Counted from the stretch's first letter, positions 1 to 8,537 are shown. The stretch is 48,210 nucleotides of DNA from Microbacterium sp. ACRRU (GCF_022346945.1 NZ_JAKRNI010000022.1:1-48210), one strand, 5' to 3'. Program-made: numbers and translations. Notes: a model not told the origin generated them from the sequence alone.

Positions 1-18
1 GGACGGGGCGGGACGGGG

Positions 19-480
19 TCAGGCCAGCGGCTTACGGTAGTAGATTTCGCCGTCGTCGGTCGTCTCCGTGCGGTGGTAGCCCTCGCGCTCGTAGAGGCGC
101 TGATTGGCCTCGCTGAGGCCGCCGGTGAACAGCTCCGCCTCGGTGGCGCCGGCGCGGCGACCGCGCTCCTCGACCGCGGCGAGCAGCATCGAGCCCAGCC
201 CGCCGCCCTGTTGGTCGGGGGCGATCGCGAGGCGCCCGATCAGCAGCAGGGTCCCGTCGAGCCGGGCGCGAACCGCCCCCACGAGGCGGTGTCCGGCGAT
301 CGCCACGCAGCCGAGGTTTTCGACCAGTTCCGCCTCGAGTTCTTCGAGCGTCTGGGTGAGCGGCGGCATGTCCGCGTTGCCGTAGATGATGGCCTCGCTG
401 GCGAATGCCGCGCGTTGGATGGTCAGCACCTCTCCGGCGTCCTCGGGGCGGATGTCTCGGATGACGGGCGAGTCGGTCAT
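19..480 (-). CDS. GNAT family N-acetyltransferase
   Basis: This 153-residue protein has a single GNAT fold, the usual size for a stand-alone acetyltransferase. The acetyl-CoA-binding motif A is visible at residues 84-100, with the Q-x-x-G-x-G type pyrophosphate loop (DQQGGGLGSML), and motif B at about 126-135 (NQRLYEREGY). It would move an acetyl group from acetyl-CoA to an amine; the substrate cannot be read from sequence. The ATG is preceded by AGGAG at good spacing. It diverges from the AraC-type regulator to its right, and the two share a short intergenic promoter region. That pairing suggests, but does not show, local regulation. Confidence 0.9.
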   Translation of the reverse strand: MTDSPVIRDIRPEDAGEVLTIQRAAFASEAIIYGNADMPPLTQTLEELEAELVENLGCVAIAGHRLVGAVRARLDGTLLLIGRLAIAPDQQGGGLGSMLLAAVEERGRRAGATEAELFTGGLSEANQRLYEREGYHRTETTDDGEIYYRKPLA

Positions 481-549
481 GGGGGCAATCTCCTGTGTCG
501 GTGAACTATCGGCGGCGGCACGGTGCGCCTGGTGCGGCTCAGGGTTAAC

Positions 550-555
550 TACTAT
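550..555 (+). promoter_or_regulatory. Possible -10 box for the AraC-type regulator
   Basis: TACTAT fits the actinobacterial TAnnnT -10 consensus and lies 40 nt before the preferred ATG. It overlaps the alternative in-frame ATG at 554, which argues against that upstream start. No convincing -35 is seen. Confidence 0.4.
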
Positions 556-595
556 GGCGGTGGCGCAGGAAAGCGGAAACGGAGTGCCGCGAGCT

Positions 596-1525
596 ATGGG
601 CGACTACTTCGACACGCAAATGATGACAGCGGAGCCGTCGGAAGCCCTGGCCTGGTTGCAGGAGCATTACGGCCGCGTCGACATCCAGGTCGAAGACGGA
701 TCGTTCGCCGAGCACGCCGTCGGCGACTGCGGCTTCGCGCTCAGACGCCTCCTCTGGAAGTGCCGCGCGGAGGTGCACTACGAGGCCGACCGCTTCTACT
801 TCGCGACGTCGACGCCCGGCTACGCGTGGCGCATCGGTTCGGCGGAGGGCGAGTACAGCGTCGAACCGGGCATCGTGCAGCCCGGCCACGAGTTGGTCGG
901 CCACGCCGACGACAGCTCCGTGCAGCTGGTCGCGTTCGACGCCGGGCACCTGACCGAGACCGCACAGGCCATCTACGGCGACGACAGTCTTTCGGTGCGC
1001 TTCGACGGGACGGGGCCGGTCTCGCCGCGCATGCGGGACTACTGGCTCGCCACGGTGCGCTGGTCGCTGACGCAGCTGCCCGTGCTCGGCGAACCGCTCG
1101 TCCGCGCTCACGTGTACCGCGCTCTCGCGTCTGCGACGCTCGAGGCCTTCCCGCTGGCCGGGGATCCGCGTGAGCGCCGCGCCTCGGCTCTCGAGCAAGC
1201 GGCGATCTACGCCGCCGCGACGGCCTGGATGGACGACCACGCGTCTCTCCCCGTGACCGCCGCTGACGCGGCTCGCGCGGCGGGTACCTCGGCTGCGGGT
1301 CTGCGCCGCGCGTTCGTCGCCAACGGCACCCTCGCCCGTACGCCGGAGGGGTATCTCGCTCAGGCGCGCATCAGCGCCGCGCACGCCGACCTCGTAGCAT
1401 CCGATCCCACCGGGTCGACGATCGCCCAGATCGCGCTGCGCTGGGGGTTCGCCGATGCGGCGGGTTTCGCCGCCGCCTACCGTGACGCGTACGGGAGCGA
1501 CCCGCAGGCGACCCTCGATCGCTGA
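596..1525 (+). CDS. AraC family transcriptional regulator
   Basis: This is a 309-residue DNA-binding regulator. The last ~95 residues carry two helix-turn-helix units typical of AraC/XylS proteins, ending in the conserved RWGFADAAGFAAAYRDAYG stretch. The N-terminal half resembles the AraC-binding-like ligand or oligomerisation domain. The ATG at 596 is preferred because GGAG lies 11 nt upstream and a TACTAT box lies before it; an in-frame ATG at 554 is the alternative. Two more regulators of the same architecture and almost the same length (starting at 11824 and 28481) are in this window, so this looks like a local paralogous family. The target is unknown; the divergent acetyltransferase gene is the nearest candidate. 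Confidence 0.88.
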   Translation: MGDYFDTQMMTAEPSEALAWLQEHYGRVDIQVEDGSFAEHAVGDCGFALRRLLWKCRAEVHYEADRFYFATSTPGYAWRIGSAEGEYSVEPGIVQPGHELVGHADDSSVQLVAFDAGHLTETAQAIYGDDSLSVRFDGTGPVSPRMRDYWLATVRWSLTQLPVLGEPLVRAHVYRALASATLEAFPLAGDPRERRASALEQAAIYAAATAWMDDHASLPVTAADAARAAGTSAAGLRRAFVANGTLARTPEGYLAQARISAAHADLVASDPTGSTIAQIALRWGFADAAGFAAAYRDAYGSDPQATLDR

Positions 1526-1536
1526 CTCAGCGATCG
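1516..1536. terminator. Bidirectional hairpin over two stop codons
   Basis: A perfect 9-bp inverted repeat (CGATCGCTG / CAGCGATCG) with a 3-nt loop spans the stop codons of both converging genes. No T-run follows on either side, so termination efficiency is uncertain. Confidence 0.55.
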
Positions 1537-1787
1537 CGGTCGGTGTACTCGCCCGGACGCTCCGTGTCGTCTCGCGACTCGTCGCCGGAAGGCAGCTCCA
1601 CGTCGGTGTAGGAGCCGGCCTCGTCGGCGCGGGGTCGTGCTTCGGTGCCGTCGGCGCGCTCGTTGTCGACGTACTCACCGGGGGCGTCGAGGTTGCGACC
1701 CGCCTCTTCGCCGTCGGGGAGTTCGACTTCGGTGTACTCGCCCTCGTCCGGCCCCGTGCCGTGGCCGGTGGTGTCGCGATCGCCCAT
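1527..1787 (-). CDS. Small acidic repeat-containing protein, unknown function
   Basis: This 86-residue, highly acidic, probably disordered protein has no recognised domain. It contains an internal duplication: GEYTEVELPDGEE followed by GEYVDNER in the first half, and GSYTDVELPSGDE followed by GEYTDRDR in the second. The ATG is chosen because GAAAGG lies just upstream; a longer reading frame to 1844 has no such site. There is no signal peptide or membrane segment. A GTGTCAAG motif about 64 nt upstream is shared with several stress-type genes here, so stress-linked expression is a guess. It converges on the AraC gene across a shared hairpin. Confidence 0.75.
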   Translation of the reverse strand: MGDRDTTGHGTGPDEGEYTEVELPDGEEAGRNLDAPGEYVDNERADGTEARPRADEAGSYTDVELPSGDESRDDTERPGEYTDRDR

Positions 1788-1850
1788 GATGCGCCTTTCT
1801 CGTCGTGGTGGTTCCGAGGCTAGCCCCGAGAAGGAACGGGCCACGGGTGC

Positions 1851-1887
1851 TTGACACCCGCTTGCTCTGTCGCCGCCCGGGTGTCAA
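1851..1887. promoter_or_regulatory. Inverted GTGTCAAG motif pair between divergent genes
   Basis: TTGACACCCG (1851-1860) and CGGGTGTCAA (1878-1887) form a perfect 10-bp inverted repeat with a 17-nt spacer, centred between two divergent small genes. Each arm is followed, in the direction of its gene, by CACCCG. This gives each gene its own copy of the motif that recurs across the window. Confidence 0.5.
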
Positions 1888-1928
1888 GGGCACCCGTCCG
1901 CGTTCCGCGGGGGAGGAGAGTGGATGCC

Positions 1929-2087
1929 ATGCCAGCTCTCGCCATTCTCCTCATCGTCGTCGGTCTCGTCTTCCTTTTCCTCGGCATTTTCGTCGAGGCC
2001 GTGAAGTTCCTCCTGTGGATCGGCATCATCATCCTGATCATCGGCGTGATCGCCGCGCTGATGCGGTTCGTCCGCCGCAACACCTGA
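1929..2087 (+). CDS. Small two-helix membrane protein
   Basis: This 52-residue protein is almost entirely hydrophobic, with two predicted transmembrane helices (about residues 3-23 and 26-46) and a short positive tail (RFVRRN) that should face the cytoplasm. The ATG is preceded by GGAGGAG at about 11 nt; an in-frame GTG three codons upstream is too close to that site. No family is recognised. Small hydrophobic proteins of this kind are often stress-induced in actinobacteria, and the gene carries the GTGTCAAGGG motif at 1881-1890. That link is inference. Confidence 0.75.
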   Translation: MPALAILLIVVGLVFLFLGIFVEAVKFLLWIGIIILIIGVIAALMRFVRRNT

Positions 2088-2097
2088 CCTCGACTGC

Positions 2098-3123
2098 TCA
2101 GGCCGCGAACAGATCGCGGGCCCGGGGCCGGCGTACGGATGCCACAGCGTCCAGCGCCGGCCCCAGCTCGTCGTACGCGAACTGGAAGCCCGCCGCCGTC
2201 AGTACGGCCGGGGTGGCCCATCGACTCTTCAGCACCAGCTCGGGTTCGTTGCGGAGCACCGCCATCGCCGGGTCGAGCATCCATCGGAACGCGGGCAGCC
2301 CGAAGGGGGCGCCCGCCACACGTCGCACCTCGCGCATCAGCGTGCGATTGTCCGCGACGCCGGGCGCGGCCAGGTTGACGGGACCGGCGAGGTCTTCCCG
2401 ATCACGGAGGAATCGGACGGATGCCACGACGTCGTCGATGTGGATCCAACTGAAGCGCTGGCGGCCGCGGGTGCGATGCCACGAGGACATGACCGCGCCG
2501 GTGGGGTGGGCGCCGATGCCACGGTAGCGGCGATGCGGGAACCACCAGCTGTCGATCTGCGGGCCGCCGAGACCGAGCCTGCCGAGGGCGAATAGCAGAC
2601 GGGTCGCCGGCCCGTCGCCGAGCACGATCGCCATGCGCAGCGCTACGCGCCGGGTGGCGGGGAGGTCGTCGGCGAAGAAGGCTCGCTCCCAGCTCGTCGC
2701 GACGTCGACCGAGAAGCCCTCGCCGATCACGCCGGTGGTCTCGTCGTTGCCTCGCTCGGTCTCGTGCCGGTAGATGGTGGCGGTCGAGGCGTTCATCCAC
2801 ACGCGCGGGGGGTGCTCGGCATCCCGGACCGCCCGGTGCAGGGCGCGCGTCGTATCGAGGCGTGAGCGCAGGATCTCATCGCGACTGTCGTCGGTGTAGC
2901 GGCACGACACGATCCTGCCCGCGAGGTTGATCAGCACATCGGCGCCGTCGACGAGGCGCGCGATCCCGGCCGGGTCGTCCCACGTGACGGTCCCGGCGCG
3001 CCCTACCGTCGCCACCTCGTCGCCATCGGCACGGAACGCGGCGGTCAGCGCCCGGCCGACGAAGCCGCTCGCTCCGGCGATCACGACTCGGCGGGGGACG
3101 GAGGCGCGGGGCTCGGGCGTCAT
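2098..3123 (-). CDS. TIGR01777-type NAD(P)-dependent epimerase/dehydratase
   Basis: This 341-residue protein has an extended-SDR fold. The nucleotide-binding loop G-A-S-G-F-V-G lies at residues 17-23, followed by a Rossmann domain. The C-terminal part (RWMLDPAMAVLRNEPELVLKSRW and so on) matches the DUF1731 tail of the TIGR01777/YfcH group. Members are usually called sugar nucleotide epimerases, but their substrates are mostly unknown. The length is near the family norm of about 300, with a slightly long, arginine-rich insert around residues 205-225. It converges on the small membrane protein gene with only 10 nt between them. Confidence 0.85.
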   Translation of the reverse strand: MTPEPRASVPRRVVIAGASGFVGRALTAAFRADGDEVATVGRAGTVTWDDPAGIARLVDGADVLINLAGRIVSCRYTDDSRDEILRSRLDTTRALHRAVRDAEHPPRVWMNASTATIYRHETERGNDETTGVIGEGFSVDVATSWERAFFADDLPATRRVALRMAIVLGDGPATRLLFALGRLGLGGPQIDSWWFPHRRYRGIGAHPTGAVMSSWHRTRGRQRFSWIHIDDVVASVRFLRDREDLAGPVNLAAPGVADNRTLMREVRRVAGAPFGLPAFRWMLDPAMAVLRNEPELVLKSRWATPAVLTAAGFQFAYDELGPALDAVASVRRPRARDLFAA

Positions 3124-3146
3124 CCGCTCAGACTACGACCGCGGGG

Positions 3147-3578
3147 TCAGGCGTCGTCGGAATCGGGGAGGTTCTGCGCGATCTTGCTCGATTCCGCCGA
3201 GCCGCGACCGACGCCCGGCTCGTACTGCGCGATGAGGGAGTCGGCATCCACGTGGTCCTCGCCGCCGTCCGCGGAGGGGGGCGGCGACGCGGGAGTCTCG
3301 TGAGGGGCGTGACGCGACGTCGAGCCGCTCTCGCCGCGGGCATCGTCGGTGCCGCGTTCCATGTCGCCGTCGGCCGCACGGGTGCCGACGCCCGGCACGT
3401 CGTTCTGGCTCGAGACGTTCTGCACGCGCGCCTCGTCGGCGTCGTCGATCTCGGTCGCGGACACCGCGCCGGTGTCCGCTCCCGCGCCCCCGGCGGGGAC
3501 GTCGGCGGTCAGGCCTTCGGCATCGGAGACGGTCTTCTCGTGGTCGGCGCCGGGGAGGTCGTCGGGGGGAGTGTTCAC
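3147..3578 (-). CDS. Acidic, probably disordered protein
   Basis: This 143-residue protein is rich in Asp, Glu, Gly, Ser and Thr, with no recognisable domain, membrane segment or signal peptide. The GTG start is supported by GGAAGGA five nt upstream. The last ~30 residues (LIAQYEPGVGRGSAESSKIAQ) look more ordered and could be a binding segment. It follows the CinA-family gene in the same direction with a 30-nt gap and may be cotranscribed. Two other acidic disordered proteins occur in this window; they do not look homologous but share the same style. The function is unknown. Confidence 0.7.
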   Translation of the reverse strand: MNTPPDDLPGADHEKTVSDAEGLTADVPAGGAGADTGAVSATEIDDADEARVQNVSSQNDVPGVGTRAADGDMERGTDDARGESGSTSRHAPHETPASPPPSADGGEDHVDADSLIAQYEPGVGRGSAESSKIAQNLPDSDDA

Positions 3579-3608
3579 GGTGGTCCTTCCGGTGGGTGTG
3601 GCCCCACG

Positions 3609-4109
3609 CTAGGCGTCGCGTCGGGCTCCGGAGACGGGGTTGACGACCTCGCGGAGAAGGGCGACGGCCGCCTCCACGCTCTGCGCGATGACCGCGGCCG
3701 GATCACCGTCGAATTCGTGAAGGCGCCACGTCGAGGCATCGTCCGACACCGCGGCGATGTACACCGTGCCGGCCGGATGGCCGGCGTCGTCCGCGTCAGG
3801 GCCGCCGACGCCGGTGACGGCCACCGCGTAGTCGGTGTCCACGAGGCGGCGCACCCCGGTGGCGAGCTGGATCGCGCATTCGGCGGAGCACGGATCGATG
3901 TCGGCGTCGACTCCGAGCACGTGTGTCTTCGTCGCCATCTGGTAGGCCACGACCGAGCCGGCGAACCATTGCTGCGTGTCCGGCCCCCGGCCGAGGGCGG
4001 TGCCGACGGCGCCGCTCGTGAGGGATTCGGCGACGGCGAGACGGGCCCGGCGCTCGGTGAGATCCGCGGCCAGGTTCGTCACGGCCTCGTCGAGAGAGGT
4101 GTCGCTCAT
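3609..4109 (-). CDS. CinA-family nicotinamide-nucleotide amidohydrolase domain protein
   Basis: This 166-residue protein matches the stand-alone C-terminal domain of CinA (PncC type), which deamidates nicotinamide mononucleotide in NAD recycling. The family motifs are visible: the nucleophile region AESLTSG at residues 27-33, SVVAYQMATKTHVLGV around the conserved lysine 61, and VTGVGGPDADD at about 98-108. The length is typical (about 160). No N-terminal MoCF-like domain is present and no recA gene is adjacent, so this is not a full CinA. The start has GAAAGGA upstream. It diverges from the aldo/keto reductase gene. Confidence 0.88.
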   Translation of the reverse strand: MSDTSLDEAVTNLAADLTERRARLAVAESLTSGAVGTALGRGPDTQQWFAGSVVAYQMATKTHVLGVDADIDPCSAECAIQLATGVRRLVDTDYAVAVTGVGGPDADDAGHPAGTVYIAAVSDDASTWRLHEFDGDPAAVIAQSVEAAVALLREVVNPVSGARRDA

Positions 4110-4163
4110 GGGGTGTCCTTTCGCTCTGCGGGGCTCATCGCCCCCGAGGGGGGACGGTCTGGA

Positions 4164-4169
4164 TAGGCT
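4164..4169 (+). promoter_or_regulatory. Possible -10 box for the aldo/keto reductase gene
   Basis: TAGGCT, a common actinobacterial -10 form, lies 27 nt before the ATG and ahead of the AAAGGA ribosome site. No -35 is obvious. Confidence 0.45.
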
Positions 4170-4195
4170 CGGTGCGATCCCCGAAAGGAACCGCC

Positions 4196-5188
4196 ATGCA
4201 GCAGCGCCCCCTCTCTCGTACCGGCCGCGAGATCTCCGCGATCGGTCTCGGCACCTGGCAGCTCGGTCCGGATTGGGGCGGGGTGAGCGAAGACGACGCC
4301 CTGCGGGTTCTCGGGGTCTCCGCCGACGCGGGCGTCACGCTGTTCGACACCGCCGACGTCTACGGCGACGGCCGCTCCGAGGAGCTCATCGGGGCGTTCC
4401 TGCAGCAGTCCGGGGCGGGCGGCATCACCGTCGCGACGAAGATGGGTCGCCGCGAAGACCAGGTGCCCGAGAACTACACGATGGAGAACTTCCGGGCGTG
4501 GACCGAACGATCGCGTCGTCTGCTCACGCAGGACACGCTCGACCTGGTTCAGCTCCACTGTCCCCCGTCGGCGGTCATCGACGACGACGCGACCTGGGAC
4601 GCGCTCGACCAGCTGGTGTCCGAGGGCGTGATCGCCGCGTACGGCGTGTCCGTCGAGACGATGGACCAGGCGATGTCGGCGCTGCGGCGGCCGAACCTGA
4701 CCAACCTCCAGATCATCTTCAACCCGTTCCGGTTGAAGCCCCTGGACGAGGTGCTGCCGGCTGCTGCCGAGAAGGGCGTCGCGGTCTTCGCGCGCGTCCC
4801 GCTCGCCAGCGGCCTGCTGTCCGGGAAGTACACCGCCCAGACGACGTTCGACAAAGACGACCACCGCACCTACAACCGCAACGGCGAGGCGTTCGACAAG
4901 GGTGAGACGTTCTCGGGCGTGCCGTTCCCCGAGGGTGTCGCGGCGGCCGACGAACTGAAGGCGGCTCTTCCCGAGGGCGTTTCGCTGCCGGCGGCGACCC
5001 TCGCCTGGATCGCGTCGCGCGAGGGCGTCACCTCCGTCATCCCCGGCGCCCGGTCGGCGGAGCAGGCTTCCGCGAATGCCGCCGCGGCCGATCTGCTCGA
5101 GGCGGGCTTCGACCTCGACGCCTTCGACACGCTCGTGCGCGACGTGTACGACCGTCGTCTGCGCGCCGAGATCCACCCGCAGTGGTGA
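4196..5188 (+). CDS. Aldo/keto reductase
   Basis: This 330-residue NADPH-dependent oxidoreductase has the (beta/alpha)8 fold. The catalytic tetrad of the family can be placed as Asp51, Tyr56 (DTADVYGDGRSEE), Lys82 (VATKMG) and His121 (LVQLHCPP). The C-terminal region includes the usual cofactor-binding stretch (TSVIPGARSAEQ). The start is chosen for GAAAGGA immediately upstream; an earlier in-frame ATG at 4172 lies inside the promoter. The substrate is unknown. It ends against the sugar ABC operon across a shared hairpin, so it need not be part of that pathway. Confidence 0.92.
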   Translation: MQQRPLSRTGREISAIGLGTWQLGPDWGGVSEDDALRVLGVSADAGVTLFDTADVYGDGRSEELIGAFLQQSGAGGITVATKMGRREDQVPENYTMENFRAWTERSRRLLTQDTLDLVQLHCPPSAVIDDDATWDALDQLVSEGVIAAYGVSVETMDQAMSALRRPNLTNLQIIFNPFRLKPLDEVLPAAAEKGVAVFARVPLASGLLSGKYTAQTTFDKDDHRTYNRNGEAFDKGETFSGVPFPEGVAAADELKAALPEGVSLPAATLAWIASREGVTSVIPGARSAEQASANAAAADLLEAGFDLDAFDTLVRDVYDRRLRAEIHPQW

Positions 5189-5191
5189 GTC

Positions 5192-5225
5192 GACGCCGCG
5201 CCTCGGCTTGACCGGGCGCGGCGTC
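5192..5225. terminator. Bidirectional terminator hairpin
   Basis: A perfect 10-bp inverted repeat (GACGCCGCGC / GCGCGGCGTC) with a 14-nt loop sits between converging genes; its right arm overlaps the permease stop codon. There is no long T-tract. Confidence 0.6.
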
Positions 5226-6162
5226 ATCGCAGACCCGTCGACGCGACGCCCTGGATGATCTGCTTCTGCGCGACGAAGAAGACGAGGATCATCGGCACCG
5301 TGGCGATGACGCTCGCGGTCACGATGATCTCCCAGTTCCACTGGCCGCTGAAGCCGAAGGCATCCACCATCGCTTTCAGGCCCCGCGGGATCGTGAAGGT
5401 CGACGAGTCACGCAGGTAGATGAGCGCGCGCATGAGGTCGGTCCAGACCGCTTGCACCTCGAACACGAGGGTCACCGCGAGGGCGGGGCGGGCCATCGGG
5501 AGCGCGATCCGCCAGAACACCGCCCACTGGGACGCCCCGTCCACCCGCGCGGCGTCGAAGAAGTCCCGCGGAAGGCCCAGGAAGAACTGCCGCAACAGGA
5601 AGACGTAGAACGCGCTCGCGAAGAGGTTCTGCGCCCACAGCGGTACGAGCGTGCCGACGAACCCGAGCGAGTTCCAGATCAGGAACGTCGGGATCATGGT
5701 CACCGCCCCCGGGAGCATCATGCTCGCCAGCACGAAACCGAACAGCACCCCTCGGCCGCGGAACCGGAACCACGTGAACCCCCACGCGACCATGGCGCTG
5801 GAGAGCGTGACGGTCACCGCTGCGAGAACCGTGACGATCGCGGTGTTGGCGAACCACAGCGCGAGCGGGGCCTCTTGCCAGACGGCCGCGTAGTTGCCCA
5901 GCGTGAACGTCTCGGGGATGAGGCGATTGTCGAACACCTCGCCGCGCGGTTTGAAGGACGCGCTCACGAGCCACACGAACGGATACGTGAACACCACGCC
6001 CAGCACCGAGAGTGCAGCGATGACCAGGACGCGCACGACGCGGGCACGGCGTCGCGCCGACGCCGACGGGTTGCTGCGAACGATCGCGCGCGGCGCGTGC
6101 GCCGCCGGCCGCTCGGGCTCGTGGAGGTCTCCCGGGGCGGTGATCGGGACGGTCCGGCTCAT
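5224..6162 (-). CDS. Carbohydrate ABC transporter permease (MalG type)
   Basis: This 312-residue inner-membrane permease has about six transmembrane segments. The EAA-type loop that docks on the ATPase is seen as DAARVDGASQWAVFWRIALP in the second half. The cytoplasmic N-terminus is rather long (about 45 residues before the first helix). Its ATG overlaps the stop of the preceding permease (ATGA), a sign of translational coupling. With the second permease and the binding lipoprotein it forms a CUT1-type sugar importer. The ATP-binding subunit is not in the window; a shared MsiK-like ATPase encoded elsewhere is the usual solution in actinobacteria. Confidence 0.92.
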   Translation of the reverse strand: MSRTVPITAPGDLHEPERPAAHAPRAIVRSNPSASARRRARVVRVLVIAALSVLGVVFTYPFVWLVSASFKPRGEVFDNRLIPETFTLGNYAAVWQEAPLALWFANTAIVTVLAAVTVTLSSAMVAWGFTWFRFRGRGVLFGFVLASMMLPGAVTMIPTFLIWNSLGFVGTLVPLWAQNLFASAFYVFLLRQFFLGLPRDFFDAARVDGASQWAVFWRIALPMARPALAVTLVFEVQAVWTDLMRALIYLRDSSTFTIPRGLKAMVDAFGFSGQWNWEIIVTASVIATVPMILVFFVAQKQIIQGVASTGLR

Positions 6163-7109
6163 CGCTGGCCCCCTTCGTAGTAGACCAGGCGGCGCGAGAC
6201 GAGCAGCTGGATGCCGGTGACCACAAGGATCAGGGCGAAAAGCAGCCACGCCATCGCCGAGGCGTACCCCATGTGGAGGAATTCGAACGCCTGCTGGAAC
6301 AGGTAGATGACGTAGAAGAGTGCGGCGTCATTGCTGTAGGTGCCGTTCCCGGCGCCGAAGAACGCGGTGTAGGCCTCGTCGAAGGTCTGCAGACCCGCGA
6401 TGGTGTTGACCACCACGATGAAGAACAGGGCGGGACTGATGAGGGGCAGCGTGACGCTCCAGGACTGTCGCCAGAAGCCGGCGCCGTCCAGGCGTGCAGA
6501 CTCGTAGAGCTCGACGGGGACGTTCTGCAGTGCGGCGAGCAGGATCAGCACCGACGACCCCACCGTCCACAGGCTCATGAGGATGAGCCCCGGCTTGATC
6601 CACGCGGGATCGGTCGTCCACGCGGGCCCGTCGATCCCGACGACCCGCAGAGCGCTGTTGATGAGCCCGTTCTGCCCGTTGAACAGCAGCAGGAACAGGA
6701 TGCCGACGGCCACCGGCGGCGTCATCTTCGGCAGGAAGAACAGCGTGCGGAACAGGCCCGCCCGGCGACCCGCCCGGTTCAGCAGCAGGGCGAGAGCCAG
6801 CGCGACGGCGATGTACAGCGGGATCTGCACCAGCGTGTAGAACGCGGTGTTGCCGAGCGACTGCAGCACCTTGGGGTCTTCGGCGAGCTGGGCGTAGTTG
6901 TCCAGGCCGACGAAGCGCGGGTTTCGGATCACGTCGTAGTCGGTGAGCGAGAGGTAGACGCTGTAGAGCAGTGGCCACGCCGTGAAGACCGAGAAGCCGA
7001 CGATCCACGGCGAGAGGAACAGCAGGGCCGAGCGCAGGTTCCGGCGAGCGGCCCGCCGGCGGGACCGCTCGCGCGTCAGGTCGCGGGCGGCCGGGGCGGT
7101 CGTGGCCAC
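6159..7109 (-). CDS. Carbohydrate ABC transporter permease (MalF type)
   Basis: This roughly 316-residue permease of a sugar importer has six predicted helices and the EAA loop ESARLDGAGFWRQSWSVTLP. The N-terminus is strongly basic (many Arg), as expected for a cytoplasmic tail. The GTG start lies one nt after the stop of the binding-protein gene; an ATG at 7139 inside that gene is possible and would add ten residues. It heterodimerises with the next permease. The order (binding protein, MalF type, MalG type) is the standard CUT1 operon. Confidence 0.9.
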   Translation of the reverse strand: MATTAPAARDLTRERSRRRAARRNLRSALLFLSPWIVGFSVFTAWPLLYSVYLSLTDYDVIRNPRFVGLDNYAQLAEDPKVLQSLGNTAFYTLVQIPLYIAVALALALLLNRAGRRAGLFRTLFFLPKMTPPVAVGILFLLLFNGQNGLINSALRVVGIDGPAWTTDPAWIKPGLILMSLWTVGSSVLILLAALQNVPVELYESARLDGAGFWRQSWSVTLPLISPALFFIVVVNTIAGLQTFDEAYTAFFGAGNGTYSNDAALFYVIYLFQQAFEFLHMGYASAMAWLLFALILVVTGIQLLVSRRLVYYEGGQR

Positions 7110-7110
7110 C

Positions 7111-8487
7111 TCAGCGGTTCTCGATCTCGGCCCACGCATCGTCCAGCGCCTTCTGCGCCGTCTGCTGCGCGCTCGCGAGAGCATCCTCGGGCGTGGATTG
7201 CCCGTTGAGCACCGCGTTGACGGCGTCCTGCCAGGCCTGGGTGAACTCGGCGTCGGCGGGGTTCGCCGGGAGCGAGAAGGTGTGGTCGTTCGCCTCGTAC
7301 ATCGCGTCGACCGCGTCGCTCCAGGGGGCCGTGGTCGCCGTGACCTTCTCGCGCACGAGGGCGTCGGCGGTGGCGTTTCCGGTGAGGATGCCGGTGAAGG
7401 GCTTGCCCTCGGCCTCGCGTGCGGCCAAGCGGGCGTCGGCGGCGGCCTGCCACGCGTCGACGGAGGTCATCACGCGGGCCCAGCGGCACGCGGCCTCGGG
7501 GTTGTCGCTGCCGGCGGGGATGGCCCACGTGGAGCCGGAGGCGTAGGCGAGCGGTTCTCCCTCGCTGTCGCGAACCGTGTCGAACACGAGGGGGGCGTCG
7601 GGTGAGACGTCGTTGAGGATGTTGACGTACCACTGCTCCATCGGCATCGCGCCGAGAACGCCGGTGGCGAACTGGTTGCCCGCCCCGAAGAAGTCGGCCG
7701 AGTCTCGGAACGCCTTCACGGCGCTGAACCCGCCCTGCGCGTCATAGATGCCCACGGCCCACTCCAGCGCCTGCACCACGGCGGGGTCGTCCAGCTGCGC
7801 CGTGCGGCCGTCCTCCGAGATCAGATCGGCGCCGCCGGCCTTGGCCCACAGGGGAAGGAACTCCGGCAGTTTGCTGTCGACGCCGATGACATCGAGCCGT
7901 CCGCCCTCGCGGCGCATCAGGGCCTGGTTGGCGGCGGTCATGGCATCCCGGTCCGAGCCGTTGACCGCGGAGATGTCGAGCCCCGCGCCCGCGAGCAGGT
8001 CCGCGTTCGCCATGGTGATCTGGATGCCGTTGAACTCGGGGATGCCGTAGATGCGGTCGTCGAGGGTGACCTGCGCGATCGCCGAGGGCACGTACTGCGA
8101 CGTGTCGATGCCCTCACCCTCGATGCAGGCGTCCAGGGGGATGATCGCCCCGCGCGCGGCGAGCGAACCGATCTGGTTGCGATCGGCGTAGATGATCTCC
8201 GGCGGCTGGCCGCTGGCGATGGCGGACAGGAACTGTTGGATGTCGAGTTCGCCCTCGACCAGGGAGACCTCGACGCCGCTCAGGGCCTCTTTGGCGAGGT
8301 CCATGCGGGTGGTGGCGACTTCGTCGACGCCGCCGAATCCCATGACGGTGAGTGTCCCGTCGAGCTCCGCACCGGAGTCGTAGTCGGCGCCGGAGTCGTC
8401 GGCGCCACCGGTGCCGACGGCGCAGCCGCCGAGGGCGAGGACGCACGCGAAGGCGAGGGGGAGCAGAAGGCGTCGGGGGGATGCCAT
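7111..8487 (-). CDS. Sugar ABC transporter substrate-binding lipoprotein
   Basis: This 458-residue extracellular solute-binding protein belongs to family 1. It begins with a lipoprotein signal: positive MASPRR, a hydrophobic stretch, and lipobox LALGGC with the lipidated Cys22, then a Gly/Asp-rich linker. The mature part has the type II binding-protein pattern, including GVDSKLPEFLPLWAKAGG and GSTWAIPAGSDNPEAA. It captures a sugar, probably an oligosaccharide, outside the membrane for the two permeases encoded just downstream. The start has AAAGG upstream. Two overlapping palindromes (8538-8562) lie in its leader region, suggesting repressor control. Confidence 0.92.
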   Translation of the reverse strand: MASPRRLLLPLAFACVLALGGCAVGTGGADDSGADYDSGAELDGTLTVMGFGGVDEVATTRMDLAKEALSGVEVSLVEGELDIQQFLSAIASGQPPEIIYADRNQIGSLAARGAIIPLDACIEGEGIDTSQYVPSAIAQVTLDDRIYGIPEFNGIQITMANADLLAGAGLDISAVNGSDRDAMTAANQALMRREGGRLDVIGVDSKLPEFLPLWAKAGGADLISEDGRTAQLDDPAVVQALEWAVGIYDAQGGFSAVKAFRDSADFFGAGNQFATGVLGAMPMEQWYVNILNDVSPDAPLVFDTVRDSEGEPLAYASGSTWAIPAGSDNPEAACRWARVMTSVDAWQAAADARLAAREAEGKPFTGILTGNATADALVREKVTATTAPWSDAVDAMYEANDHTFSLPANPADAEFTQAWQDAVNAVLNGQSTPEDALASAQQTAQKALDDAWAEIENR

Positions 8488-8537
8488 GGCGAGACCTTTC
8501 TCTCGACCCACCGAGAAGTGGGCAACGGAGGAAGGTA

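Noticed and set aside
386..595. Long N-terminal extension of the first AraC protein
   Set aside because: It overlaps the divergent acetyltransferase gene, lacks a ribosome site, and is unlike the other two regulators; a -10-like box lies inside it.
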